Positions 7,200 through 18,612 of a stretch of DNA of 64,000 nucleotides are shown one piece after another. How positions within the stretch are numbered: the first letter of the stretch is position 1; every line of letters starts with the position of its first letter. Origin of the DNA: Streptomyces sp. P3 (GTDB lineage Bacteria > Actinomycetota > Actinomycetes > Streptomycetales > Streptomycetaceae); contig JAFEKX020000001.1 of the NCBI GenBank assembly GCA_016893485.2, positions 7,271,501 to 7,335,500 of the forward strand, in the 5' to 3' direction. The translations under genes were made by a program, and so were the position numbers. The notes below the pieces were generated by a model. The model ran no database searches. It was not told the DNA's origin and saw nothing but the letters and a program-made list of their open reading frames with translations.

Positions 7200-10001
7200 T
7201 CAGGTGAGGCGCAGCACCGCCCCCAGTCGCCGCCTGCGGGCGAGCATCGTCTCCGACGCGGCGGCGACCAGGATGAGCAGTGTCACGCCCGCGACCAGCG
7301 CGAGGGTGAGCGAGAAGTCGGTCCGCAGCGCCGGTTGGGCCGGGCCGCCGGTGAACTGTCGTAGGTCCAACGTCGGTGCCAGGAGCCGGGGTTCGAGCAG
7401 GCCGAGCAGGGTGCCGCCCAGCGCGGTCGCCGCCGCCAGCGGAAGCAGCTGGAGGAAGTGGATCACCCCGGCTTCTCTGGCGCCGAGGCCAAGTGTGCGC
7501 AGGAACGCGGTCGTTCGGCCGCGATCGTGGGCGGTGAGCGTCAGCTCCAGGGCCAGCGCGAGCAAGCCGGACAGGGCGGCCAGGATCGAGGTGGTGGCGT
7601 AGATCGTGCCGAGGCCCTGGGTCAGGCCGTCCGCGCGCAGGGTGCTCAACGTCTCGGAGCGGACACGGATCTGCGCCAGCGGCCCGAGCGCCCTGGCCGC
7701 CGCCGACCGCAACGCCGTCGCCTCGCCGCCCTTCCCCTTGCCGTCGCCTCCGAGGAGCAGGACGGTGCTCCCTGAGGCTTGTTGGGGCAGCAACCGCTCC
7801 GCCCCCACGACGGTGATCAGCATCGGCGTCCCCGCCGGGATCCGCGCCGTGACCGGCCCGAGGAGAGGATCGCGCAGTTCGTCGGTGGTGAGGGTGCCGA
7901 CCGGCCTGAAGGTCAGGTCCACCGGGGGCTCGCCCTGCGTCACGACCGTGGCGCCGAAACCGCCGGTGCGCTCGGCCGCCCGCAGGCCGGGGAGACGAAG
8001 GACGGCAGCGGGACCCGCGCGTCGACCCGGGCCGCCGACCCGCCGCCCAGCCCGGACAGCAGCGCCTCGGCCAGCCCCGACTTCGGTGCCACGGCGGCCA
8101 GTTGACGCGGGTCCACGGTGATCACGGCGACCTGCGAGACCACCGCCCCGTCGTCCTGCCCGACGAGGTCGAGGGCGTACAGCCGCTGGAGGGCGGTCCG
8201 GATACCGGTCGTCGTGGCGGCCCCGGTGCCACGGCCACCGTCCCCGCCACCGTCGCGCTCGCGTCCGCGCCGCTCGTCCAGGCCGCTCCCGTGGCCAGCC
8301 CGTCGCCGATCGTGCGTTGCACGAGACCGCCGAACACGGCCGTGCCCAGGGTCAGGACGAGGACGAACAGGGCCAGCCCGGTCGCCGGGGCGTCATGGGC
8401 GGCCCGGGCCGCGCCGATGAAGCCGACCGTTCCCCGACCGCGCCGCGCCTGCCGCAGCACCAGGCGGAGCACGAGCGGATAGACGCGCAGCAGGAGCAGT
8501 ACGACGGACAGCGCCACCAGCACCGGTACCGCGCCCAGGATTCCGTCGGGGCCCTGTGAGCGCAGGGCGACCACACCGGCCGCCGTCGCGAGCAGCACCG
8601 TCAGTTCCAGGACCACGCGGCGGCCCACGGCGGTCTTCCGGCGGGTGCGGCGCAGGCGGCCGGGTCTGTGCGGTTCGCGGACCGCGAGCCAGGTCATCAG
8701 CGGCACCGTCAGCAGCACCGCGGCGGTGGCGAGGGCGGCGGGCAGGGGCTGCGGCGAGCCGGACGCGCCGGTGGGCGCGAGGGCCCGCCCGACCGCCCAG
8801 CCGAGCAGCGCCGCGAGCACCACCACCGGCCACGCCACCGCGCAGCGCAGCAGCACCAGCCGCGTGGTGGACGCGCCCCGCGCCCGCTGCAACCGAAGTT
8901 GCGGCTGCCTCCGGCGCAGCAGCAGGCGTACGGCGACGGCGACGGTGGCCAGCGCGACCGCCGCCAGCGCGTCGACGGCGTAGGTCGCGAGCGCTCGGGC
9001 CTGGTGGTCCTGGGCGGTGAACGCGATGAGCAGCGGGGTCAGGGAGTCGGTCACCAGCAGGGAGCCGGTGGTCTGGTCGCCGATCTGGCAGCTGATGTCG
9101 CCGGTGACCCAGTCGCTGCCCTGGCAGCGGGCGGCGCTGAGGTCGGCGCTGTAGTGGGAGAGCGGTCCGGTCAGGGCGCGGGCCCGGTCGTAGGCCGCCC
9201 CGGACAGGTCGGCGCGCAGCTGCCAGGTCACCCGGGGCCGCCCACCCCGACGCCGGCCAGCAGGTCGGCGGCGTCGCGGCCGACGAGTCCGTGGACGGCG
9301 AGCACGGTGCCGGCGGAGCGTTCCGCCGCGTAGCGCGCGGGCCGGTCCAGGGTCTCGCGGCCGGTCCAGAAGTCGTCGGCGGCGGCCGTGGCGCGGTAGA
9401 TCCCGCTCACCGACAGGGTCGCGTGGGGCGGTGCGTTCTGGGCCTCGGGGTCCGGGGAACTCCAGGGACAGTCGGCTGCCGGTCCGGACGCCGAGTGCCT
9501 GCGCGGTGGTCTGCGACAGGGCTATCTGGGGCGGGGTGGCCAACGGGGTGTGATCCGCCGGTGGTTGGCCGCTGATGTAGCGCAGGTGGGTTCGTGCGGC
9601 CGGTAGATAACTGGCCGTCAGGTTGGTGCTCGTGTTCGCCGGACCCGGTGGCCGGGGTGAGAGCAGGGATGCCGGGTCGTAGTCGTAGCTGCCGCCCGTG
9701 AAGGACAAGTGCCGTGCCGCGGAGCCGAGTTGCTCGGTGAGGGTGCGGCCCGCGGTGAGCAGGGAGGCCATGTCGACGGCGGGCGGTGCGGTGGTGAAGA
9801 CCTCCGGGGTGGTGCTCAGGCTGATCAGGGGCGCCTGGGTCTGCGCCGCGTCGACGCGCTGTCGTAGCGCGCGGTCCTCCTGGCGGCCCGCGAGGGCGGG
9901 AGCCCAGGCGCAGAGCGCGGTCAGCAGCAGGACGAGTACCGCGAGGCAGGCCAGCAGGGGAGGTCGCCGCGGGTCTCGCGGCGGATCAGACGCCGGGTCA
10001 C
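7200..10001 (-). CDS. Large FtsX-like ABC permease, downstream member (several frame breaks)
   Basis: About 934 residues. The likely start is the GTG at 10001 (VTRRLIRRETR), 50 bp after the upstream permease's stop; the frame then shifts near 9970 into RRPPLLACLAVLVLLLTALC, the first transmembrane helix. A long extracytoplasmic domain follows, then a central helix block (YAVDALAAVALATVAVAVRLLL, LLGWAVGRALAP) and FtsX-type cores (AARAAHDAPATGLALFVLVLTLGT). The C-terminus (ILAALSGLLALALELTLTAHDRGR to ARRRRLGAVLRLT) stops at 7200. Frame breaks lie near 9970, 9450, 9240, 8210 and 7945. The gene is convergent with the ATPase pair, ending 12 bp from it, and presumably forms the transporter with it and with the upstream permease. 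Confidence 0.72.
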
Positions 10002-10051
10002 CGCCGTGCCCGTGGTCGTGGGGCGGGTCGCCGCCCGCTCTGTCGTGTGGC

Positions 10052-13000
10052 TCAACGGTCTTCCCCGCTCGCAGGACGCGGACCAGGTCGACCCGGGCCA
10101 GTAGCCGTGCCAGGGCCAGGACGATCGCGCTGATGGCGAGGGCGGTCGCCAGCGCGGTGAGGGTGACGGTGGCCCAGGGGGTGATCTGGGGCAGCGGTGG
10201 ATAGGGGGCCTGGCCGGTGTCGTCCACGGTGACCAGGGGCAGTACGACGGCGGCCAGGGCCATGCCCAGGAGCGCCCCCGGGATCACCGCGAACAGCGCC
10301 AGGCCCACCTGTTCGGCGCCCAGCAGCGCGGACAGGCTCTTGGCGCGGACGCCGATCGCGCGCAGCAGCGCGAACTCCTTGCGGCGCTCCCGGGTGGAGA
10401 CCACCGCGTGCACGGTAAACGCGATGACCGCGAAGCCGGGGGCCAGATACCGGACCAGTTCCAGCACCCGGCGCAGCCCGCCGCGGAACGGGTCGGCCTG
10501 GAGGGCGGCGGCGGTGCGTGCCGTGGTGGTGACGGCGCCCAGCGCGGGCTGCGCCTCGGCGGCGGCGGCCGTACGCGCGCTGTCGCCGCTGCCCAGCCAC
10601 CAGAACGCGGGGTCTTCCTGGTCGGCTCCGACGAACGTGAGCGCGCTGGAGAGTTGACGCTGGTCGGCGATCAAGTGCCCCTGCGCGCGGCCGAGTCCGG
10701 GCGGCGAGTCGACGCGGCCCACGATCCTCGCGGTGATCCGGCCACCGCCCAGGTCGAGCGTGGTCGTACTGCCGATGCGCAGACGGGCCGCGTTCAACGT
10801 CGAGGCGTCGGCGCGCACGGGGAGGGTGCCGGGCCGCCGGACGGCCCTGCTACGAACCGCACTTGGCTGCCGGGCTCGGTCGTGTAGTCACCGGCCGACA
10901 GGCCGCCGAAGGTGTCCGAGATCGCCTGCGAGGGCCGGACCCCGGTGCTGACGGTGGCCCGGAGCACCTCGGAGCCGCGCGGCGCGATCGAGCACACTCC
11001 GGGGACGCCGGGTTCGTAACTCCCGGCCAGTTTCCCCTTGCAGGCCCCCTTGGTGGCGTCGGCGGCGTGGTCCGTGCCGTCGGACCAGGCCTGACCGCCG
11101 GGGAGTTGGGTCACCCAGGTGTCGGCGGTGTCGCGTGCGCCGACCCGGAGCAGGTCCAGGTCCAGCCGGGCGGGAGCAACGTTCGGCTGCGGCAGGACGC
11201 TGATCGCGGTCACCGTCAGCGGATACGCCCTCGGGTGGCCGCCGCTCAGCGCCACGGCCAGCGGCACCGCGACCGTGTGCCGGGCGCCGTCGGCGGCGGG
11301 CAGCCGGGCCGGTACGGCGCTGACCAGGCCGGACGCGTCCTGCACGGTCAGTTCCAGGCTCGGCGCCACCCGGCTGCCGTCGCCGCGCAGCCGCTCGTCC
11401 AGCAGCAGCGCGGTCGGCCGCCCGGGCAGCCGTATGCCCGGGACGACCGGAGCCGGGGTGCGGGGCGCGGGCCCGCCGACCGTGCCGACCAGGTCCTCGG
11501 TGGCGCCGCCGGGCAGGTTCACCGTCGCCCGTGTCACCGGGGTCACGGAGGTCACCCCCGGCAGCGCGCGATAGGCGGCGCCCAGGACGGCGGAGGGATA
11601 GCCGTCGTCGGCCGACGGGTCGATCCGTACGTCCGCGCCGACGGTGAACGCGGCCTCCTCCGACGCCAGTCCGCCCAGACACGCGAGCGCGGTGGTGGCG
11701 AAGGCGCTCACCGCCACGGCCAGACACATCAGCACCACCGGCCCGGCATTGCGAGCGGCCCGGCGGCTCAACTGCCAACCGGCCAGGGCGAGTACGAGCC
11801 CCGGCCACGCCGCCCGAACGCGTCCAGCAGCAGCGAGGTGAGCGGCAGCAGCCGCAGCAACAGCAGTGCGGCGGCACCCGCCACCAATGTCGGCACCAGC
11901 ACCAGCACCGGGTCCACGGAAGCGCTGCCCGAGCCCACGTCGGCGATCAGCGAGTGATGCCGCCGCAGCTCCAGATACCCCAGGGTCGCCACGGCCACCA
12001 ACGCCAGGTCCACGCCCAGCCGTTGGGCCGCGGCGGCCCGCGCACCCGGCCACCCCGCGCCCGCGCCGACGGCAGCACGGGCAGCAGCACCGCCGCCGCG
12101 TGCACCACCAACGTCAGCCCTACGGCCGCCCACGCGTCGGCGCCCCGGGTGCCGGGGTGCAGCAGCCCGGCCAGGAACGGCGCGGCCAGGGCGGCCGGGA
12201 TGCCGGTGAGCGCCCACTCGGCCGCAGCGCCGCGCAGCAGCCTCAACGTGCCCGCGCCCCGCGCCTGTTGGAGGGCCAGCTCGTCGCGTCGGCGCACGGT
12301 CAGCTGACGGGCGGCGAGCACCAGGGTGGCCAGGGCGAGGACCGCGAGGAGCACGCTCGGCAGATACAGGGAGGAGCGGGCGGCGACCGTCGGGACGGTC
12401 AAGTCGTCGATGGCGCCCGGCAGTCCGGACGCCACCGTCAGGTCGTCCAGGGACGGCTGCCGTCCGCCGAACACCGACACCTGGCTCTGGCTGCCGGAGA
12501 ACGCCCGCAGCCGGCCGTGCAGTTGGGCCAGGCCGTCCGCGTCGAGCCGGGAGAGGTCGGGCTGCACGCTCCAGTGGGCGGTGAGATGCCCGTTCAGCAC
12601 GGCACTGCCGTTCAGCGCCGCCGCCGAGACCACCAGCAGATCCTGGTCGGCGGTCTCGCCCTCGGTCAGGTCACCGGCCATCGCGGGCCAGAACCCGACC
12701 GCACCGCTCGCCCGGAACACGCCGGTGATCCGCAGGGTCATGGGCCGGCTGAACGCGTCCCGCACCCGGAGCCGCGAACCGGCGCCGACACCGAGGCGTT
12801 TGGCGAGCGCGACGGGTATCGCCGTGTCGACCGGCGCGGTGGACCCGGTGGCGACCGGGACATCGGGCAGCGAGGTGAACGCACCGGCCGGTGCGTCGGC
12901 GGTACCCGCGGGCCACCGCCCGGCCACCAACTCCCGAACGTGCCCGGCTGTTGTACGGCGACGGATGCAGCCCGCTGCCCCCGGGCCCGCGCGGCGGACC

Positions 13001-13393
13001 CGCGACCCCGTCGATCCCGGAGACGGACACGGGCGAGGTGCCGAGCAGTCCCACGTACGTCCGCTGCGGCACCCCGGCGAACACCCGCGCGGCGGCGGCC
13101 CGCACATCCCGGTCGGCGGCGGCCATGCCCCCCGCCCGGTAGGACGCGTTGACGTTCACCTGCGCACCGGGATCGGCGGCCAGCCGCCGTGCGGCCCCGG
13201 ACTGCACCGAACTCCCCGCCAGCGCCGTGAGCGCGGCCAGCGCCGTCGCGCACAGCAGCACGGTCACCGCCACGGCGGCCAGCACCAGCCCGTGCTGGGT
13301 GGCCCGCCGGGCAACTACCGGCATCCGCCGCCGACTTGGGCGCGGAGCGTCGGGGCTCCGCCGAGACGAGGACGGCAAGGCCGTGGCGACCAC
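10052..13393 (-). CDS. Large FtsX-like ABC permease, upstream member (several frame breaks)
   Basis: About 1,114 residues. The GTG at 13393 is the longest start; an ATG at 13324 (MPVVARRATQHGLVL), directly before the first helix, is equally possible. The segments assemble into a MacB/FtsX-type permease: N-terminal helix LVLAAVAVTVLLCATALAAL, a long extracytoplasmic domain, a middle FtsX block with several helices around 11.8-12.3 kb, a second extracytoplasmic domain, and the C-terminal block LVRYLAPGFAVIAFTVHAVVS with ERRKEFALLRAIGVRAKSL, the hallmark loop of FtsX proteins. Breaks lie near 12960, 12040, 11780, 10820 and 10065. The last one hides the true stop: restoring one G gives ...RAGEDR and TGA at 10052. 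Confidence 0.72.
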
Positions 13394-13625
13394 ATGAACC
13401 CCGCAGAATCGAACATGTGACGGCGACAGCGCGGCTCAGTCCTACCAGCCCGCCCACGGCGCCGCAAGAAACGCCGACCGTCACGGCCGCCCGACGGGGA
13501 GGGGCGGGGGAAAATGCCTGAGTCCGTGAGGGATGTTCGCTGTACGTTGGGCGGGCGCCCCGAGTTCCGCGGTGGCGCGCTTCCCCAGTTCAGAGGCTCA
13601 GCAGACGTTTCGAGGCATACCCACC

Positions 13626-15088
13626 GTGTTCCTGACGATCAGTACCACCGGCACCCCAGAGCGCCCCGCCACCGACCTCGGTTTCCTGCTGCACAAGCAT
13701 CCCGACAAGGCGCAGGCGTTCTCCACGTCCTACGGCAAGGCGCACGTCGTCTACCCGGAGGCCGATGCCGAGCGCTGCACGGCGGCGCTCCTGCTGGAGG
13801 TCGACGCGGTGGCGCTGGTCCGGCGCGGCAAGGGCAGAGGACGCGGCGGCGCGCCCGACGCGGCGCTCGCGCAGTACGTCAACGACCGCCCGTACGCGGC
13901 CTCTTCACTCCTCGCCGTCGCCCTGAGCGCGGTCTTCTCCAGCGCCATGCGGGGCGTGTGCACCGCCCGCCCCGAGCGCGCAGGACAGCCGCTGCCGCTG
14001 CGCGTCGAGGTACCCGCGCTGCCCGCCAGGGGTGGCCCCGACCTCGTACGGAACCTCTTCGCGCCGCTCGGCTGGACGGTCACCGCCGAACCGGTCGCGC
14101 TGGACGCGGAGTTCCCCGAGTGGGGCGACTCGCGGTACGTCAGCCTCGTCCTGGAGTCGCAGACGCTGACCCTCGCGGAGGCACTGCGCCACCTCTACGT
14201 CCTGCTCCCGGTCCTGGACGACGCCAAGCACTACTGGGTGGCGACCGACGAGGTCGACAAACTGCTGCGCGCGGGCGAGGGCTGGCTGCCCGCGCACCCC
14301 GAGCAGAAACTCATCACCAGCCGCTATCTGTCCCGCCGTTGGTCCCTCACCAGGAGGCCATGGAGCGGCTGGAGCTGGTGCGGCTCGCCGAGGCCGACGA
14401 CAGCGAGGTCGAGGAGATCGACAACGCCGTCGAGGCGGAGACCGAGACCGAGGAGAAGCCGACACCCCTCGCCGTGCAGCGCCGGGACGCGATCGTCGAC
14501 ACGCTCAAGACGTCCGGTGCCGCCCGCGTGCTCGATCTCGGCTGCGGACAGGGCCAGTTGGTGCAGGCGCTCCTCAAGGACACCCGGTTCACCGAGATCG
14601 TCGGCACCGACGTGTCGATGCGGGCGCTCACCATCGCCGGCCGCCGCCTCAAGCTCGACCGCATGGGCGAGCGACAGGCCTCGCGCGTCCAGCTCTTCCA
14701 GAGCTCCCTCGCCTACACCGACAACCGCCTCAAGGGCTACGACGCGGCCGTGCTCAGCGAGGTCATCGAGCACCTCGACCTGCCCAGGCTGCCGGCCCTG
14801 GAGTACGCGGTGTTCGGCGCCGCCCGCCCCAGGACGGTCGTCGTCACCACCCCGAACGTCGAGTACAACGTCCGCTGGGAGTCCCTCCCGGCCGGGCACG
14901 TACGGCACGGCGACCACCGCTTCGAGTGGACGCGCGCCGAGTTCGGCGCGTGGGCGGCGAAGGTCGCCCAACGGCACGGCTACGAAGTCGAGTTCGTACC
15001 GGTCGGGCCCGACGACCCCGAGGTGGGCCCGCCCACCCAGATGGCCGTGTTCCGTATGACCACCGTGAAGGAGGAGAAGGCCGCATGA
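13626..15088 (+). CDS. hen1: Hen1-type 3'-terminal RNA ribose 2'-O-methyltransferase (one frame break)
   Basis: About 488 residues. The GTG at 13626 (VFLTISTTGTPERPATDL) has GAGG about 12 bases upstream. The N-terminal half is the Hen1 ligase-activating domain (FLLHKHPDKAQAFSTSYGKAHVVYPEA is diagnostic, here split by no break). The C-terminal half is an SAM methyltransferase: VLDLGCGQGQLV (motif I), GTDVSMRAL, and the metal-binding ExxEH of LSEVIEHLDLP with a later histidine in HRFEW. It methylates the 2'-OH at the 3' end of a cleaved RNA before sealing, so the repaired RNA resists re-cutting. The frame breaks near 14345 (RWSLTR into QEAMERLEL). The stop overlaps the pnkp start (ATGA). Confidence 0.93.
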
Positions 15089-17656
15089 CGAACGAGACCC
15101 CCGCGAAGGTACGGACCCTGCCCGTCACCGACCTCTCCCTCGTGGTGCTGATCGGTGCCTCCGGCTCGGGCAAGTCCACGTTCGCGCACCGCCACTTCAA
15201 GCCCACCGAGGTCATCTCCTCGGACTTCTGCCGGGGCCTGGTCGCCGACGACGAGAACGACCAGAGCGCCAGCCGGGACGCCTTCGACGTCCTGCACTAC
15301 ATCGCGGGCAAGCGCCTCGCCGCCGGCCGCCGCACCGTCGTCGACGCGACCAGCGTGCAGCAGGACAGCCGACGCCAACTGATCGACCTGGCCAAGCAGT
15401 TCGACGTGCTGCCCATCGCCATCGTGCTCGACGTACCGGAAGAGGTGTGCGCCGAGCGCAACGCCTCCCGCTCCGACCGCGCCGACATGCCGCGCCGCGT
15501 CATCACCCGCCACACTCGCGAACTCCGGCGCTCCCTGCGAGGCTTGGAGCGCGAGGGCTTCCGCAAGGTGCACGTCCTGCGCGGCGTCGAGGAGATCGAG
15601 AACGCGACGGTCGTCACCGAGAAGCGGTACAACGACCTGACCCACCTCACCGGCCCCTTCGACATCATCGGCGACATCCACGGCTGCGCCGCCGAACTGG
15701 AGACCCTGCTCGGCAAGTTGGGCTACGACGACGGCGTCCACCCGGCGGGCCGCACGGCCGTCTTCGTCGGCGACCTCGTCGACCGCGGCCCCGACTCGCC
15801 CGGTGTGCTGCGCCGGGTGATGTCCATGGTCGGCTCGGGCAACGCGCTGTGCGTCCCCGGCAACCACGAGAACAAGTACGGCCGCTACCTCAAGGGCCGC
15901 AAGGTCCAGCACACCCACGGCCTCGCCGAGACCATCGGGCAGATGGAAGAGGAGACCGACGAATTCCGCGCCCAGGTACGGCAGTTCATCGACGGACTCG
16001 TCAGCCACTACGTCCTCGACGGCGGCAGGCTCGTGGTCTGCCACGCCGGGCTGCCCGAGAAGTACCACGGTCGCACCTCCGGCCGGGTCCGCTCGCACGC
16101 CCTCTACGGCGACACCACCGGCGAGACCGACGAGTTCGGCCTGCCGGTGCGCTATCCGTGGGCCGAGGACTATCGAGGTCGGGCGGCGGTCGTCTACGGT
16201 CACACCCCGGTTCCCGAGGCCACCTGGCTCAACAACACCATCTGCCTCGACACGGGCGCCGTCTTCGGCGGCAAGCTGACCGCCCTGCGGTGGCCGGAGC
16301 GGGAGTTGGTCGACGTACCGGCCGAGCAGGTCTGGTACGAGCCGACCCGTCCGCTGCGCACCGAGGCACCCGGCGGCCACGACGGCCGCCCGCTCGACCT
16401 GGCGGACGTGCACGGCCGCCGGGTGGTGGAGACCCGGTACGCCGGGCGGGTGTCGGTCCGCGAGGAGAACGCGGCGGCGGCCCTGGAGGTCATGAGCCGC
16501 TTCGCGGTCGACCCGCGCCTGCTGCCGTATCTGCCGCCGACGATGGCTCCCACGGCGACCTCGCACGTGGACGCCCGCGGCGGAACCGCTGACGGACACT
16601 TCCTGGAGCACCCGGCCGAGGCGTTCGCGCAGTACGCCGAGGACGGGGTCGCGCGGGTCGTGTGCGAGGAGAAGCACATGGGGTCGCGGGCGGTGGCGCT
16701 GGTGTGCCGGGACGCGGAGGCTGCGGCGAAGCGGTTCGGTGTGGACGGCGGGCCCACCGGGTCCCTTTACACGCGTACGGGGCGTCCGTTCTTCGACGAC
16801 GCGGCGGTCACGGAGGAGATCCTCGGCCGGCTCCGGACGGCGCTGGACGAGTCGGGCCTGTGGGCCGAGCTGGACACCGACTGGGTGCTGCTGGACGCGG
16901 AGTTGATGCCGTGGTCGCTGAAGGCGTCCGGGCTGCTGCGCGGTCAGTACGCGGCGGTCGGTGCGGCGGCGCGCGCGGTGTTCCCGGGTGCGCTCACCGC
17001 GCTGGAGGGTGCGGCGGGCCGGGGTGTCGACGTGGACGCGCTGCTCTCCCGGCAGCGTGAACGCGACGCGGACGCCTCGGCGTTCACCGACGCGTACCGG
17101 CGCTACTGCTGGACCACGACCGGCCTCGACGGTGTCCGCCTCGCCCCGTTCCAGTTCCTCGCGGTCCAGGGACGCAGCCTCGCCGCACTCCCGCACGACG
17201 ACCAACTCGCCCTGCTGGACCGGCTCGTCGAACACGACGGCACGGGCCTGCTGCAGACCACCCGTCGTCTCTACGTCGACACCGGTGACCCCGAGTCCGT
17301 CCAGGCCGGTGTCGACTGGTGGCTGGAGATGACCGGGCGCGGCGGCGAGGGCATGGTCGTCAAGCCGGTCGGAGCGGTGGTGCGCAGCGGCGCCGGGCGG
17401 CTTGTTCAGCCCGGGATCAAGTGCCGGGGGCGGGAGTATCTGCGGATCATCTACGGGCCGGAGTACACGCGGCCCGACAACCTCTCGCGGCTGCGGGGCG
17501 GTTCCTGAACCACAAGCGGTCCCTGGCGATTCGGGAGTACGCGCTGGGTCTTGAGGCGCTGGATCGGCTGGCCGAGGGGAGCCGTTGTGGCGGGTGCACG
17601 AGGCGGTGTTCGGGGTGCTGGCGTTGGAGTCCGAGCCGGTGGATCCTCGGTTGTGA
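15085..17656 (+). CDS. pnkp: Bacterial polynucleotide kinase-phosphatase/ligase Pnkp (two frame breaks near the 3' end)
   Basis: About 857 residues. ATG 15085 overlaps the hen1 stop. Three domains follow in order. A 5'-kinase has its P-loop GASGSGKS at residues 24-31. A metallophosphoesterase (2',3'-phosphatase) has GDIHG at 196-200, GDLVDRGPDS, GNHE and YGHTPV. A ligase-like adenylyltransferase has its candidate nucleotidyl-lysine K530 in EEKHMGS and distal motifs EGMVVKP and KCRGREYLRIIYG. It heals and, with Hen1, seals RNA cut by ribotoxins. The C-terminal ~50 residues (RFLNHKRSLAIREYALGLEAL... ending EPVDPRL) lie beyond two indels at about 17497 and 17578. Without correction the protein would stop at 17508. 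Confidence 0.94.
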
Positions 17657-17681
17657 GGTGTGGTGCGGGTGGGCGGGAAAC

Positions 17682-17703
17682 GGGGGTCTGGGGCGGAGCC
17701 CCC
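17682..17703. terminator. Hairpin between pnkp and the NAD-kinase-like gene
   Basis: GGGGC (17690-17694), GGA, GCCCC (17698-17702), preceded by a run of five G and TCT, is a short, strong hairpin of a wording very common between Streptomyces genes. It lies in the 55-bp gap between convergent genes. Confidence 0.5.
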
Positions 17704-17711
17704 ACGGACGT

Positions 17712-18612
17712 TCAGCCGACGAGCCGCAACCTCTGCCCGCACACCCCGACCCGAACCCCCTGCCCCCACGTCAACTCCACCGCATCCCCCTCCATCCCGT
17801 CCCCGAACACGATCAACGCCTCGGACTCCACGGTGAGTTCAAGCACCGCTGAACCGACCAGCTCCCCGGAGACCAACGACGTGCCGGTCACCGGTGACGG
17901 CCACGCCTCCCGTACGAACCAGACGAGCCTGCCCTCCGAGGGGGGTGTGGCAGGGACAGGGCACTGCCCCGTTCCTGCCACACCGACCGAGCCACCCCGT
18001 GGCCCCCGTGCCCGTTCCCACGAGCACCCCGGAGGACGCCTGGGCCTCGACGACACCCCCGTCGCCCTCCAGACCCAGGCGGTATCGGGCCGTCTGATGA
18101 CCGACGGCTCCCAGATAGATCTCGTTGAGCGCGACCAGCCGCTGCGTGTCGTCGGCGACGGCCTCGACCATGGTGAGTTCGTCCACCCCGGTACCCACCG
18201 AGTGCGCCGAGGGCAGCAGCGTGGCCGCGGCCGACGGGCTGTGCCGGACCAGGACACCGGGGTTGCGCCCGGGATCGGTGTCGAAGCCCAACACCGGTTG
18301 CCCGGTGAGGTACTTGGCGACGTTCGCGACCAGCCCGTCCTGCCCGACCACGGCCACCACATCCTCCGGTGCGAACAGGAACCGGTCCAAGTCGGCCCGC
18401 TCGACCTGGGTCTGACGCCAGGTCAGGGGGATCGCCGCCGACACCTCGGCCAGCGCCCGCCGGGTCCTGCGGTGCCGTTCGGCGACCTCCTCGATGTCCC
18501 GCCCGCGCGACCGGAGGAAGTACGCGGCCTGCCCGTGCGTCCCGTGCCGGGCCACCAACTCCTCGTACTCCGTGGTCCGGTGGACGATGACGGCCCGCGG
18601 CGCGAGACTCAC
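17712..18612 (-). CDS. NAD kinase-like protein (one or two frame breaks)
   Basis: About 300 residues from GTG 18612 (VSLAPRAVIVHRTTEYEELVARHG), which overlaps the stop of the SPFH gene (GTGA). It resembles the NAD(+)/NADH kinase (DAGK-like) superfamily: VVAVVGQDGLVANVAKYL occupies the place of the family's GGDG loop (here GQDG), followed by VLGFDTDPGRNPG and GVLVGTGTGATGW, which matches the substrate-binding segment. The C-terminal part SEGRLVWFVREAWPSP... continues after a break near 17960. The altered GGDG loop means kinase activity cannot be assumed; it may phosphorylate NAD or a related nucleotide, or only bind it. Coupling to the SPFH gene suggests a membrane-scaffolded function. Confidence 0.75.

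Noticed and set aside
13391-13419. CACATG/CATGTG inverted repeat at the permease start as an operator
   Set aside because: Arms are only 6 bp with 17 bp between; pairing does not extend and chance is likely.
14980-17769. 929-codon open frame on the minus strand antisense to pnkp
   Set aside because: It mirrors the pnkp gene with the high-GC third-position pattern on the opposite strand; composition is Arg/Val/Gly/Asp-rich with no family resemblance.
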